From contig OY755044.1 in NCBI GenBank assembly GCA_963576565.1, positions 53,849,783 through 53,913,782 of the forward strand: DNA of 64,000 bases, read 5' to 3'. The position numbers and the translations under genes are program-made. A model generated the notes under the pieces. That model was given only the letters and a program-made list of their open reading frames with translations. It made no database searches and had not been told where the DNA came from. Numbering within the stretch: the stretch's first letter is position 1; every line of letters starts with the position of its first letter. Below are positions 41,220-54,345 of this stretch, piece by piece. Source of the stretch: Aspidapion aeneum (Eukaryota; Arthropoda; Insecta; Coleoptera; Brentidae).

Positions 41220-41762
41220 ACTAACCTTTTTTGACTAATTTGTTTGAAACAAGGAGTTATAAAAAGTTTGTATTTAAGAGCCGTTAATATTTGTAGTAAT
41301 AATAAAGAATTAACCACCGAAATCTACAACATTAAAAAGGACTTACAACAGAATGGTTGTTCCGAGAAATTAATAAACTCTATCATTAAAATGAAAAACA
41401 AACCAAATGTAGCAAATTCTCAAAACAATAATACATTATTTTTATTTTTATTTACATTCCATATTATGTTCAAGGCATTTCAGAACACACAAGACGAATA
41501 GCCAAACACTATAATATAAAAAAAAGTATTTTGATCGGGAAATACGATAAGGAGTTTTGTAACTAAAATAAAACCAGAAAATCCCTCAAATAATAAGGAA
41601 TGTATTTACCAAATCCCGTGTGAGTGTAGTAAATCATATGTAGGTGAAACGAAACGCCCTCTTAAGGTTAGAGTAAATCAACATCTAAAAAGTACCCAAT
41701 TAGGGGATATTAAAAAATCCGGTTTAGCTGCGTTTATAATGCAGAATAAAGAAACAACAACA
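41220..41762 (+). pseudogene. Penelope-like retroelement fragment with GIY-YIG motif
   Basis: Two decayed coding stretches are present. At 41244-41400, LKQGVIKSLYLRAVNICSNN and IKKDLQQNGCSEKLIN match the RT C-terminal region of Penelope-like elements. At 41580-41760 (no start codon), ECIYQIPCECSKSYVGETKR followed by LKVRVNQHLK matches the GIY-YIG endonuclease core of canonical PLEs. Frameshifts and an AT-rich stretch lie between. The sequence stops resembling PLE at about 41762, where a short insertion with a CAGTGGCGGA motif follows. The element is dead. Confidence 0.72.
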
Positions 41763-42184
41763 AGCGTCTTAGGATTAACAAAGGGCCCCCAAGGGCCGTC
41801 ACACCTGACTGCACACCAAGTACAGTATGGCAGGTATAATCTGTTGGGGAAGAGAGACAGCTGGAAAACACGTTTCCTCTCTTTTCCAGTGGCGGAGATT
41901 TTAATATATGTTATAAATATATTATTGCAGATAGCTTAGGTATTATGCGGTCAAAACAGGGTTTGATACATAAAAATAAAATTTGTCTTAAAATAACTAT
42001 TTTCATTAAGAATTACAAACAGTAAAAAAAATTTTTCTTGTATATAAGTATACATTATACTTACGGTTCATATATTTGTTTTAAACTTTATTATACGAAT
42101 TCTTAAAAAAAAAAATTTGCCGTAAAAAGAGCCGATTTTTTTTGTACTATAGGTCAGGTCAGGTGACTTATTTAAAAAAATATA

Positions 42185-42475
42185 TTATTCAATAGAAATT
42201 TCAGTTTCTGAATCTAAATCATCAGATTCTTCCCCAAGCCTGATTTTTATTTTTTCTGTTACTTCTTCCATATATTTGTCAGTTTCCCAATATTTATTTT
42301 CAATATCAATCACATGCCGTACAAAAGTATTCCATAAGTTGGAGTCCATAGATTTTATACCCTCTTCCAATAATTCCCGTAAACGCTTGATCGTAAATTC
42401 GCCGGTTGTGTTTCTACTTCTTATGAAATTTTTCAAAAATGCCCATGCCAGTTCAATTGGATTCAGCTCCATATA
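42185..42475 (-). pseudogene. Mariner-like (DDE_3) transposase C-terminal fragment
   Basis: The frame reads MELNPIELAWAFLKNFIRSRN, then TIKRLRELLEEGIKSMD, LWNTFVRHVIDIENKYWETD and an acidic tail ending in ETEISIE and a stop at 42185. ELNPIE(L/M)-W is the conserved block holding the last catalytic acidic residue in the Tc1/mariner-IS630 type transposases found widely in arthropods. Everything upstream is missing. The sequence before the fragment contains the AGCTCACAC hairpin motif of repeat R, so the truncation may be insertion-related. Confidence 0.72.
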
Positions 42476-42539
42476 CGTAATATTCCTACGTATATGTTCA
42501 GCTCACACATATATATGGTGGTGTTCTTAGGGTCACGTG

Positions 42540-44570
42540 GCCATGTGATTCAATTAATTTATCTAATTTGTATTTTTTTTCATCTGGTGGAGGTAGGTGT
42601 AAGCTGATCAATTCCTAAAGCTCTACTTTTCTATCGCTGGGGAATCCTCTAATTTTGCATACTCATCAGCCGACCCGCACCAATCATATTGCAGAGAGTT
42701 GAACCGGTCATGGCGATAAAACAGCTGATATTAAGAGGTTTTATTCTTGTGCAGTTACCTAAAACTGTGGTACCTCGTTTCACCCCCGTACCTCATTTTG
42801 CTCCCCTTTCCCCTACTACGAGAGACTTTGAAAAATCGTCGTAGCAAGGCCATTGGTGGCTTTTATAACGTCAAAATAATGTTTAATTAAGATTAATAAC
42901 CCGTTCTCTGACGTTACAAAAATAATCTTGTTTTTCTAATACCATTGATAATAAAATATTTTTCCAAGATCACGGAATGTTTTTGATAAAAAAATTTCGA
43001 ACGTTAAAATAATACTGTTTTCTTAACAGTGGAAAAGACATGTTTTTCTAACATTAAAAAATAAGTTTTCTTTAAAAAAAATATTATTTTCAAATATCTC
43101 CAAAGATAAGGTCAGTAACTTTAATAGCGTATACATTTCTTCTACTTTGGAAATGCAGAGCAGCAAGAGTCGGTTGAGGTTTTCGTAAACCCGACACTCA
43201 GTAAAAGAAATTCCGCTTTCGTAGCTTCTAAAAATTAAATTTAAAATTGTGATGTCAACTATCATTTTGTAGCAAATGGTTAAACAATGCCATCTAAGAC
43301 CCCAATGTATTTTAATCATTGAGTTGTATAACGCCCTGAAAGGCGTTAGAGACGGAAAGACAAGGCATTTTTTATTGACCCTATCCAATTTGGTTCCTAT
43401 GGGCGGGTATTTCTTTTACAATAAAAACAGAGATAGCCATTATTGAACATGTGAAACGGACAAAGATAGGGTGATTTTGCATGCTAATAATACCCTAGAT
43501 AATATATGGGTACTTTTATCACTTTCACACTGACGGCATAAGTGCGACAGAAAAGCAGCTGGCCACCTTTAATCCACCTGCCGTATTTTGAGTGATTCTA
43601 CCTGCTAGTCGGTTTATACAGGGAAAACTGATAGACAATGTTGTCTAAGTACGGAAATGAATTTTTTTGAATTTTGTGCGGGAATATTACAAAAAGAAAT
43701 CTTAAAACGTTTAAAAACAAGTTTAGAAGTAACTATTTGAGTTCAAACATGGTCCAAAATTGTTTTTTGTGCAAAAGAAGAAAAAAAATCCATAAAAAAA
43801 CAACATTTTATGGGTAAGTCGTCTTGACGGATAGTTTTTGCTAAAACACGAGAAAGTTCAGTAGCGTCACGATAGATAGTTTTTTCTGCGACCGTGCGAT
43901 TTTACCTTCACACATTTTGATTCAGAAAGTGTCACTTCCCCGCACTTTTTTTTGCATTGCATGAAAATTAACAAAAAGTATTTGATTTTCTTAAAAATGA
44001 TTTTTTTTTAAATGCTTACATACCGATTTTTATCCAGTTGTTTTTGTTTTTTCGAACCAAACTTTTGACATGTCACGGTCGAGTTTCATACATCTTGATG
44101 AATTGTTATACACACTGATCTATGTTTTTATAAATGTCGATAAATTTAATGTTTTTTGCGGAATTTACAGTAATTTTAAATTAAATTTTGGTCTTTCATC
44201 GCGAAAGTATATATTTATTATTATATGACCACCGCGACCGGTCTAATGTCATTTGACCATCATGCTGTCTTACTTAATAAGGTCACTTAGTTTAATTAAT
44301 AATTTTGTCCTACATAATATAAAAGAAGAATAGAAACCAACAAAAAATTTGTGACACTTCGATTACCGATTTTCTTTGATTGCGATGGATTAGGGTGACC
44401 AGATTACGGTTTATTAGGGTGCCCAGAGTGCGGAAAAAAAGATTTTGAAAAATTTCCCTAAAAAAATTTGAAGACCAAACACTCACGCGCCACTCAATGT
44501 TTATGGTCGCATACACTAATCCTAACTCGATTTCCGACGATTATGGACAATGGTTACCCCCTGAACATAA
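42540..44570. other. Intergenic, no gene seen
   Basis: Two kilobases of AT-rich DNA with no recognisable coding sequence or element ends. Short frames (43023-43388, 44310-44516) have no identifiable motifs. Confidence 0.45.
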
Positions 44571-44576
44571 ACCTAT

Positions 44577-45041
44577 GGGTTAGATTGGGTTAGGTTGGGT
44601 TAGGTTGGGTTAGGTTGGGTTAGGTTGGGTTAGGTTGGGTTAGGTTGGGTTAGGTTGGGTTAGGTTGGGTTAGGTTGGGTTAGGTGGGGTTAGGTGGGGT
44701 TAGGTTGGGTTAGGTTGGGTTAGGTTAGGTTGGGTTAGGTTGGGTTAGGTTGGGTTAGGTTGGGTTAGGTTGGGTTAGGTTGGGTTAGGTTGGGTTAGGT
44801 TGGGTTAGGTTGGGTTAGGTTGGGTTAGGTTGGGTTAGGTTGGGTTAGGTTGGGTTAGCTTGGGTTAGCTTGGGTTAGGTTGGGTTAGGTTGGGTTAGGT
44901 TGGGTTAGGTTGGGTTAGGTTGGGTTAGGTTGGGTTAGGTTGGGCTGGGTTAGGTTAGGTTGGGTTAGGTTGGGTTAGGTTGGGTTAAGTTGGGTTAGGT
45001 TGGGCTAGGTTGGGTTAGGTTGGGTTAGGTGGGTTAGGTTG
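44577..45041 (+). repeat. Decamer satellite (TTGGGTTAGG)n, about 46 copies
   Basis: An almost perfect array of TTGGGTTAGG runs for about 465 bp with few variant units (TGGGGTTAGG, TTGGGTTAGC, TTGGGCTGGG). Each decamer is the insect telomere unit TTAGG alternating with TTGGG. The array ends abruptly on the left and grades on the right into GGTTCGG-rich repeats. Confidence 0.92.
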
Positions 45042-45540
45042 GTTTAGTTTGATTATGTTCGGTTAGGTTCCGCTAGGATTGTTTAGGTTAGGTTTAGCTA
45101 TAATCGGTTAGGTTCGGTTTAGTTTAACCAAATCGAACCGAACCAAACCGAATCTAACGGTTCGGTTTGGTTTGGTTGGTTCGACTTGGTTCGGTTCGGT
45201 TTGGTTCGGGTAGGTTTGGTTCAGTTTGATTATGTTTGGTTAGGTTCGGCTAGGTTTAATTTGTTTTGGTTAGGTTCAGCCAGATTCGGTCTGGTTTGGT
45301 TCGGTTCATTTCGAATCGGTTCGGTTAGGTTCAGTTTTCTTCGGCTAGGTTTGGTTCAGTTTGATTATGTTTGGTTAGGTTCCGCTAGGTTCAGTTAGTT
45401 TCGGTTAGGTTTAGCTACATTCAGTTAGGTACGGTTTAGTTTAACCAAATCGAACCGAACCAAACCGAACCATTAAGATTCGGTTTGATTTGGTTCATTT
45501 CGATACGGATCGGTTCAGTTTGGTTTTGTTCGGTTAGACC
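45042..45540 (+). repeat. Degenerate GGTTCGGTT/GGTTAGGTT array with a duplicated block
   Basis: Pentamer-based GGTTY sequence. A block with TTTGATTATGTTYGGTTAGG, AATCGAACCGAACCAAACCG and CGGTTTAGTTTAACC occurs at about 45046-45170 and again at about 45357-45470. The AACCGAACC segments inside make short inverted repeats. It resembles the inner arms of family E. Confidence 0.7.
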
Positions 45541-46018
45541 TTCGATAAATTTAAAAAAAGTAATTATTAATTTTTAGTGTTTTAAGGAATAAAAATTGAT
45601 ATAATGTTCGATTAAACTAATTTTTTATTGTAAAAATGTAGGAATCATAATTTTCTTGATTTTGTTTTAAATTTCATGCTTTTTTAAAAATTGTGCATTT
45701 TCATAAAAGGACCAAAAAAACTGACCCGATTTCGATCAGTGACCTTGGTTATTTCAAGTTTTTGTGTTAACAGCTGATAGACGTCAGGGGCCGTTTTGTT
45801 TCAGTTTGAAATGAGAATATGCTTCTTTTGTAGCAATTTGTATGGGTTTTAATGGGGTTTTAAGAATTTTTCAATTTCAATTTTTTTAACAAAATTTTCC
45901 GCATTTTTTTTTTTAGAAATCACTATAAAATGGTCTAAAATTATCATTTTTCAAAAAACTTCGTAGTTTTAAGAAAGGTAGTAAAACGTACCAGACCCCT
46001 GAAATGTGTTGCAGTCTA
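45541..46018. other. Intergenic, no gene seen
   Basis: AT-rich DNA without features I can support. Confidence 0.4.
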
Positions 46019-46462
46019 GGACAACTGGGCGCCGCCAACTCGGCGCCACCAACTGGGCGCCACCAACTGGGCGGCAGGCCAACTGGGCGCCGGGCCAACT
46101 AGACGCCGAGCCAACTGGGCGCCGGACTAAAATATTTTTTCTTGATAAAATGTGCAGATGAAAAACAAACTTAAAAAAATTAAAATGGCGGATCCAAAAT
46201 GGCGGACTTTTTTATTTATGCATCGATATGTATCGAATATAGAACTTGGCGGTGTTTCAAGTCGCAGAACACTTCACCTACCAAATTTCAACACTCGACT
46301 TAATAGATGTTGAAATTTTGGTATAAATAACAAATTTATTTTGTTTTTTATCTGCACATTTTATCGAAAAAAAATAGTCCGGCGCTGAGTTGGCCCGGCG
46401 CCCATTAGGCCCGGCGTGGCGCCCTGTTGGCGGCGCCGAGTTGGCCCGGCGCCCAGTTGTCC
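46019..46462. mobile_element. Family F foldback-like element with GGCGCC modules
   Basis: Ends are GGACAACTGGGCGCCG and the inverted CGGCGCCCAGTTGTCC. The arms (46019-46130 and 46376-46462) consist of CCAACTGGGCGCC modules of 13-15 bp, inverted between sides. The contrast with the AT-rich surroundings is strong. The next inner segments (TTTTTTCTTGATAAAATGTGCAG and its inverse) are also paired. The loop has two AAAATGGCGGA motifs. No TSD is evident. Confidence 0.75.
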
Positions 46463-49400
46463 CATTCCGAATTGAAATTTTTAGTTCCGAAATTTCATCT
46501 GACTCGAGCATAACTTGTAGTCCACCCAAGAACAGAAGAGTTGAAGAAGACCCTTGTTCAAAGAAAGAAAATATTTTACCTGGAAGGTACAACATTTGTA
46601 AAGTTCTAAGATGAAAACAATAATTTTAATACATCCACTGCACTTAGCATGCTTAGAAATTCTTTTTACTCTTTTTTTTTACTGAAGAGAATTATGTAAA
46701 CACAGTATACACAAGTAAGTATTGATAAATTATTTATTATTCAAACAGAAAATTGTTGGTAAAAAAATTCTAGTGGAATTCAAAATTTTTATTTTATTTT
46801 TATTTTGCGCCGCCACTGCCCTTTTTTATCCAAGACAAGCAAATATAATATTTTTGCGATGTTGCATGTGTCCGGACTCACCAAACCGAAATTCTATTTT
46901 CATCCCTATCTTGCTCATTAAATTCTTACTTGTATTTGGTGAATTGCAATAAAAGCTTGGTATAATGGCAATTTTGGCTCATGCCGGGTCTACCCGTAGG
47001 GTATAGAAGTTAATGATTTTAATTTAATGCTGTTTACGCCTCTAAAAGGTGGTTTTTAAGCGAGGCTCATTAAAGTTCAATGCGGACGTGATCCCAAACA
47101 ATACAAAATGCAATAAAAATGCCGTCTTGGCTTCACTTACCGGGTGCACACGACTAAATACATTAAAGTAAAAATTTTCCCTCTATAAAATATATGTAAA
47201 ATCAGTAAACATAGAAGGTGTCCCCGTATAATATTTTTGCATTTTCCATCTCTATTTTTTGTCTCTCTTCCCATCCATCAGATTACCACTGCCAAAAAGT
47301 AGTATAAGTAGTAGCCTTTAGACTGGATTGTTTAGTTTACACTCGAAAACGGTTAGGGATGTTTACTAACCGAAACGCCGTGTTTAAAATAAATCCAGCG
47401 AAGCTCAAGGAGATGATAAGGAATAGGTACACAAAAATTCAGCCAGCGAATATTTTTTTTTAGGTTTTTTCAATATTTGAGTTAGGTTTTAAAATAAAAG
47501 GTAGCTGTTTTGGTGTCATGTCTCTTTAATTTTATGTGGTGGCCCCTAAAGCATAAATACGTTATAGCATTCAATTTACATATGAGTAATTCCACGCCAA
47601 ATCATCCAATGGGGGTAGCTGCCATGTCACGAAAAAAATCCAAATTTTGATAACATGTATTATTGTCCTTAGGAATACCAAATTAACAAATTTTAATTTT
47701 TAATGTCGCCTCCCGTATTTTACAGGCCACTTTAAAAGTAAAAAAAAGAAGAAAATCAGTTGTGGCCTTATTTTTTTTTATTTCTATTGTATTAAATCTT
47801 ATGTAAAAACAAATTTGACGGAAGAAATATTTAATATTGGTTGGATAATCCTATACAGAAAAAAAAATTAACCTCACTTTTTTGACATGGCAAAAATAGT
47901 TTTAAAAAAATTGTAAATTTTATGATTTTCTCGATTTTTAATTATTTACACCGGTGCGGAATATGGTCCATCAAAAAAAAGTCTATACGCACATTAAAGC
48001 TCAGTGGCTTGACTATCATACAAGGCAAAAGAAAAATTTCTAGGTCTATTGCTTCCAGAAAACTAAATTTTTTAAAATTGGAAAAACCGCAAAATCCTCA
48101 GAATTGGCAACTTTTGACTAAAAAAATTGTCATGTCTATCTGTCTATTAAAACTTCGCTTGTGCGTTGTTTTACTTGATAATGTATCGTCTAAATAAAAG
48201 TAAAATAAAAAATCTGGGTCTGTCATTTTAACATCAACTTTTAAACTATTTGGTTAAAGCATATAAAAAATCAAATTTTTTTATTGAGTCGCAAAAGTAA
48301 AAAAATTATATATAAAAATCATCGTTAGGGGATCTTATTTATAGCCACATACTGTTTTCCGTGAGATCCTAGTTTGTGGGTTCAAGTCCCTGTGCGTGCA
48401 AGTGCTGAAAAATAATGGAATTTCCTTCGACAGGTCGCCGGTTTGGCTTTACAAGCACATTTAAAAATAATTGTCGGTATTGACGATTGTAAATGGAAAG
48501 TTACGATACATATGGAATTTTATATGAAAAGGCACCTACCTCGGACTCTCTTGCGGCTCCAGTCAACGTTTAAACGTCCAGTTTTTCACCTCAAAATTCA
48601 CTTTTTTGGGAACGTGATTTTTCTAGTGTCTTGTTGTGACGGTGGTTGTTTGCGCACTCATCGCGGCGCTGCTTGTCCTCCCACGTGTGCGGTGCCGTGA
48701 AAACCCATATGCATATTTAAGAGCGCGAAAATTTAAATTATTTTAAACGCGCAGAAAAGGAAAAGAAAATGAAAAATAGGAAATTCATTGCTTGCACCAA
48801 CATTTTCCGGCCGCCAAAACACGTGTGTTTTTACTTAGTTAAGAAAAGGAAAGGAAAAAAAAAATTAAATAATATTCGCCTATTAGCAATTAAACGATAC
48901 AATTTAACATTAACCCAAATATGCATTAAATTATGCATGTAAATTAAAATTACAAGAAAAGAAAAAAATACTTAGAAAAAATTAAGAAAGAAAAAGAAAA
49001 TTTTGCCTTATGCGTCGGGCATAGGCAAAGGACATAGTTTCACTACTGGTCGACGATATGTTCCTGTAGCTGTTTTAACGGTCACAACCTCAGACTAACA
49101 AACAAGAAAGACCAAACAATGCATATAGAAATATCCTTATGTTTACAATCAAGGACACTTTCCGTCATTTAACAGGCAAAAAAGAGATAGATTATTAAAA
49201 TGGCAACACTGTGTGAACTCGTTCTTACTATTGCCAGCGGCGGGTCATTTTTTATAGTGTCAAAAATAAAAATATTCATCAATAGATCGGGATTTTTTGA
49301 GTACGATCAAAATTAAAGAAATTACGTACAGACGGCTTTCAGGATTATTAGAGTACCTCTAAGGGTGATAAAACAGTCCGCCTTGTACCTATTCGACGTA

Positions 49401-51650
49401 TTAGAGAGGGCTTTGTAATAATCATAGTCTAAATAGGAACCTGCAGGCAAAAAAAAAATACTAGCATTCCAAAAAGTTTAATCCATTCTAGTTCTCAAGA
49501 CACAAAAGATTAATATTAACCAAATCGTGTGTGTAATTTAAAATTAATTGTAATAAAAAGGCCAAAAGAAAAAATTCCTATTAAATTTTGCATCATGCAT
49601 TGTTTTTTAGATACAGTGTGTCAAAATCAAGAATTTTTGGTTATAACTTTTTGAAACTTATAACAATCGAAAACTTTTGATTAAAAGTTATTTGAACTTT
49701 TTGTCTACTTTTGATCTTACAACATTGGTGAATTAAGTTACACCATGTATAACTTGCCAGTGCTCTGTGACACAAGCGTTTTTTGCTGTACCTTTAATGT
49801 CCGTAAAACAGCCCGTCACAACCAAGCAGATTTTTTTTTTAAAGATAAATATTATAAGATAAGGTAACGATAGATTACTTGGGAAATGAAATATTGTAAG
49901 AAAGTCTCTATAACGTTATTATTTATTTATTTATTAATGCATCAACAGTTTACAAAAACCAATTACAGCTACATCTTAAACCTAACTTAACCTACTTAAT
50001 GGTCAGAGTCACGTCGATATTTTCGTGTTAATGTAAGGGTTTGGTAATACACGCTCTTCTCAAACGGCTAAAGGTTTTTACAAAAACTTTTCTTTGGCAT
50101 TTAAAGTGACCTTTGGTACAGGGCAAAAATTATGTTTTGGTTAAAAAAAACTCTCCAAAATAAGATGATGATTTAGGATTATTTATAGTCAAAAATCGAT
50201 CATTTTCATATAAGTTTTTTTATAGGAAATAATTATTTGAATCAATCGGGAACATTTTCTTCCCACAAAATAAATAAAATAATATGCAGGTCATCTGGAA
50301 GGAAAACGTGTATTGTAAAACGCTTACAAGGCCAAAAATTGGTTTTAAACTTTTTTTGACCAATTTTTTTGGTACTACTGGGCGGATTTGGGGGAGGTTT
50401 GCCGGGATAATTCTTTCCCCCAAGAAACAGAATATATGCACTTAGTTAATAACAATTAAAATGCTAACTGTGAGTAAGTTTTCCGTCGGTTCGGTTCTGC
50501 TGCAGCAGGCAGCACTAGGAGGGAGATAAATGCAGCGGTAAACTCCTTTTTTTTACAGTTTTTCTTTAGCTTGCCCCAAACGTATCCCCACAGGTGTTAC
50601 TCAAATGTCCGCTTTTCGGAGCCTTAATAATCTTTTAAGACACCCATTATATTTTGAAACAAAATCAAACATCTTAATTCTAACTTAACCTACTTAATAG
50701 TCTATAGGACACCCGGTATATTTTGAAAAAAAAAACAAACAACCTAATAGTTGAGTGGCCTGTGGTATCCCGTGTGATAGTTATGGAAGATTTATTTAAA
50801 TTACCTTAGATCGATTGGTAATAGATCAAACAATTTTTGTTGTATTTGCCTCCAATTTTAGTAGTTTTTTCACAACTTTAACTTTTCATAAATTAGTTTT
50901 ACAGAAAAACTGTTAATACATTTTGTTTGCAATAGAACATCAAGTAAGATGGTAAAGAAATGAGCTTAAAATTATATCTTAAAAACTAACAAAGATATTA
51001 TTTTTTTTTAAATTATTAAAAAATACCAACTTTTTTTACCCAAAAAAACAAAACTGAGGAAGAAGGTTTTAGACTAACCCCAATCGAACTTTACAGAAAA
51101 ATTCTATAAGTTGTGATTTGTTCGCAATAGAAGAACAATTGAATTATCGTTTTAGTAAGCTTTAATTTAAGATTGAGCAAAAAAGTTTAAGATTAGCCTC
51201 TATCGATTGTTGATGGATCACTCAATGTTAAGTCGTCCGCTGTTTGCCTCCAATTTGATTGGGGGGCCTATATGACGTCATAAATGGCTGCATTTTCAAT
51301 TTTTTTTACAAACTTATTTAATTTAAGGCATTTTTAAAAAATCTTCCACAACTATCCCACAGGACACGATTTTTCTTTTTTCTACTTTTCGGCTACAAAA
51401 TTGTAGATAAGTCAAAAAATTTTACAAAAAATATTGCTTATGGTTTCAAGAACCAACCATTTTTTGTTATAAATAATAAAAATTATCTAAAATTACATAT
51501 AAAGTAAAAAGAAAACAAACGTTCATACTGTGATTGTAAAAAGACTAACACAAAATACACTTCACATTTAAGACTAACGCTGAGACACAAAACAAAGTTA
51601 ATTTGTTTTTAATGAAATATTTGTTTAAAAACAAAACAAAATTCTACCTT
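46463..51650. other. Five kilobases without a supported gene
   Basis: AT-rich DNA. A simple ATTT tract at 49919-49935 may be a retroelement tail. A ~40-bp motif with GACACCC..TATATTTTGAAA is repeated at about 50639 and 50709. A lone B-box-like GGTTCAAGTCC at 48380-48390 lacks a convincing A box. Short frames (47922-48197, 48443-48700, 50220-50441) have no recognisable domains. Confidence 0.45.
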
Positions 51651-51759
51651 TCGCCTAGCAGAAAGTTTTCAAACTCCGTTACGGTGTAAAAATGCTTTTT
51701 ATTTCTTTTTTTTTTAAAGATGTTGAGTTTGGAGTTCTTTTATATTTTTTGGTAATGCA

Positions 51760-52854
51760 TTAAATAATCGGCAACCAAGATAATGAAGTTGTTTTCACAT
51801 ATTCGTGACTGTGTTTGCCTACGCAAATTTTTTCTTTATTTCTTGTAGGATAGGAATGATAAAAACTATTTAAATTAAAGTTATCTTGGTGCTGATAGAT
51901 ATATACTAAGAGTTTATAAATATATATGCTTGTAGCAGTCAAAATATTATTATGTTTAAAAACTTCTCTACATGTTGAGTTAAATGGCAGGTTGAAAATT
52001 AATCTTATGATTCTCTTTTGTGTTACTAGTACTCTATCAAAGTCCTGAGTCATACCCCAAACAGCCACTCCGTATGATAGTGCGGAATATGCATTAGCAT
52101 AATAAACTGTAATCAGATTTGATGAACTCATGGAGTTTTTTAGTGATTTTATCATATAATAGCACTTATTTAGCTTAGAGCAGACTGCATCTATATGATT
52201 ATTCCATTCAAAAAAAGTGTCAATCATGATTCCCCAAAACTTTGAGCTGTCGCTAAACGAAAGAGACGTGTCGTTAAAGGTAATATTGTTTAGTGGCTTA
52301 CGCAGTTTATTATTATATAATAAGCTTATTTTTTTACACCAGTTTGAAAATTCTCGCAAAGTTAAATTAATTTTTTCAAGAAGAATTGCTTCGTTTATTG
52401 CTGAGATAACTATGGAGGTATCATCAGCAAACATAAATACAATTCCGCAGGTAATGTATTCTGGTAAATCATTAATAAATAACAAAAAAATTAATAGGCC
52501 TAGAACACTACCCTGTGGAGTTCCTAAGCCAGAATGGTTTGATTGGGAGAAACAATTACCAATGATGATTTTAAGTTCTCTGTATGTAAGGAATGATTTA
52601 ATAAATTTATCTATTGGATTTCTTATTCCTAGTTTTTTTATTTTTTGATAGACAAAGTCTGGGTCAATGTTGTCAAATGCTCTAGTCAAGTCGAACAGTA
52701 AAGCTACCACTCTTTCGTCGTTATCAAGTTTAGTATAGATGTTCTGTACAATGTCAATTGTGGCTGTCTCCGTCGAATGCTTGCTTCTAAAACCATGTTG
52801 ACTTGGTTTCAAAATATGGTATTTTTCAATAAAAGATATTAACTTATATATCAC
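51760..52854 (-). pseudogene. LINE reverse transcriptase, largest open part
   Basis: This 364-codon open stretch covers RT from just before the HGFR motif to beyond the thumb. It includes F-L-T-R-A-F-D-N (first catalytic Asp), G-T-P-Q-G-S and F-A-D-D, then YYANAYSALSYGVAVWG and QKRIIRLIFNLP in the connection region. It is truncated upstream by a frame disruption near 52860-52880 and downstream by a stop at 51760. Homologous codons continue on both sides. Confidence 0.88.
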
Positions 52855-53073
52855 CTTTTCAAATATTTTAGCTATTTAATAAGAAAATTGGCCTATAGTT
52901 TTCAACTAATTGTTCATTACCTTTTTTAAAGATTGGAAGTTTTAACCGCGATGGGAAAGTCCCTTCGTTTACCGACATATTTAAGCATTTTTTAATAAGA
53001 GTATGCCGTCAGGTCCGGTTGATTTTTGGTTTGCTAAGTTTTTTATGCTTTTTTTACGTCTTGGGTTGTTACT

Positions 53074-53773
53074 ACTACTATGTCGGTTTAGAACGTTTTT
53101 CTACGTTGTCCGACGCCTATTCTCCTCCTCCTTCGTTCCTGACAATCATCTTCCGTCAGGTTTTTTTGACTCATTGATCTTTGGATTGACTGTTGCCATT
53201 CCAGTTTAGGACGCCCTCTTTTTCTGCGCCCTATTGGTTGCCATTCTAGGACCTGTTTTGGTAATCTTTCGTCGTTCATCTGTTGTACATGGCCGTACCA
53301 TATCAGTTGTCTTTTAGTGATGTCATCCGTTATTCTTCCCTCGATTCCCATTCTTTCTTTTATGATCTCATTTCTTATGCGATCTGTTCTAGATATTCTT
53401 ATTGATCTTCTTATTGCATCTATTTTGACACTTTCCATTTTTGCTTTGTATTTTTCTGTTACGCTACAAGTCTTTATTCCATACCGCATCGTGCTTTTCA
53501 CCATTGTTTCATATATGTTAAATTTTACATTCTTTTTTATCCAACAGCTTCTTTGGTTGCTTCCTTCAAGCTTTTTACTATGTTTCATCTAATCGTTTAT
53601 GATACAATCTTTGCGTACTTTCGATTTCTAGACTTCTAAAGTTGTATTTTTGATTTTCTTCGATGCATTCCTAGGTTTTCACTTTCTCCGATACTTTCGT
53701 CTCTATTTGTTTTTCTTACAGGGAATAATATTTTTGCTTTTACCAGATGGTGGTCAGATCCACAGGTAACACG
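53074..53773 (-). mobile_element. Nested LINE fragment, internally deleted, 18-bp TSD
   Basis: ACGTCTTGGGTTGTTACT occurs at 53056-53073 and again at 53774-53791, flanking 700 bp that interrupts the host LINE. Read on the minus strand, the insert starts with an endonuclease end (SDHHLVKAKI-like) and jumps to the RT C-terminal region at 53588-53088: MVKSTMRYGIKTCSVTE, RQLIWYGHVQQMND and PGRRKRGRPK-type WQPIGRRKRGRPKLEW. It ends in a (TAG)3 tail. The RT core is absent. A different LINE family from its host. Confidence 0.88.
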
Positions 53774-54345
53774 ACGTCTTGGGTTGTTACTTCTGTAAAA
53801 TAAAAAGATTCAAAGCTTTTTTTGGTTGTGGTGCAGTTGTTTGATCACCCTGAAAGTGCGAATTTCGCAAATTTGATTAATAGGTTTTTTCGTTAAATTT
53901 TGAGCCGAGGTTTTTCCAGTAAGGTTATTAATAATTTTTCATGTTTGTTTTGGTTTTATTTTTAGAATTATTAATTTTGTTGGCGTAATACTTTTCTTTT
54001 TCAATCCTGATTTTATGGTCTATTTCTCTTTTTAATGTCTTATAATTTGTGTTTAGTTCAACATTACCGGTGCGTTTTTGTAGCCAATGCCATCTCTTCC
54101 AAAAGTTCTCTAGAAAATTTAATTTTTTGTTTGTTTTCTGTTTTACTATTTTTAAGTGGACAGCTCAACTGAAAACACCAATCAAATGTACTAAAAAACA
54201 GCTCAAAGTTTTTTTCTATGTCGTTTTCTGTAAACTGAATTTCTGACTTTTCAAACCAAAAATTAAGCTCGTTAATTGAGTTGTCGTTTATCAATCTGTG
54301 ACACTCAGGTGTAGTCAACGACGTTTGTTTTTCGGGCAGACCTGT

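Noticed and set aside
48380..48390. B-box-like GGTTCAAGTCC suggesting a tRNA or SINE
   Set aside because: No A box at the right distance and no cloverleaf.
52217..52648. 143-codon plus-strand frame
   Set aside because: Antisense shadow of the LINE reverse transcriptase.
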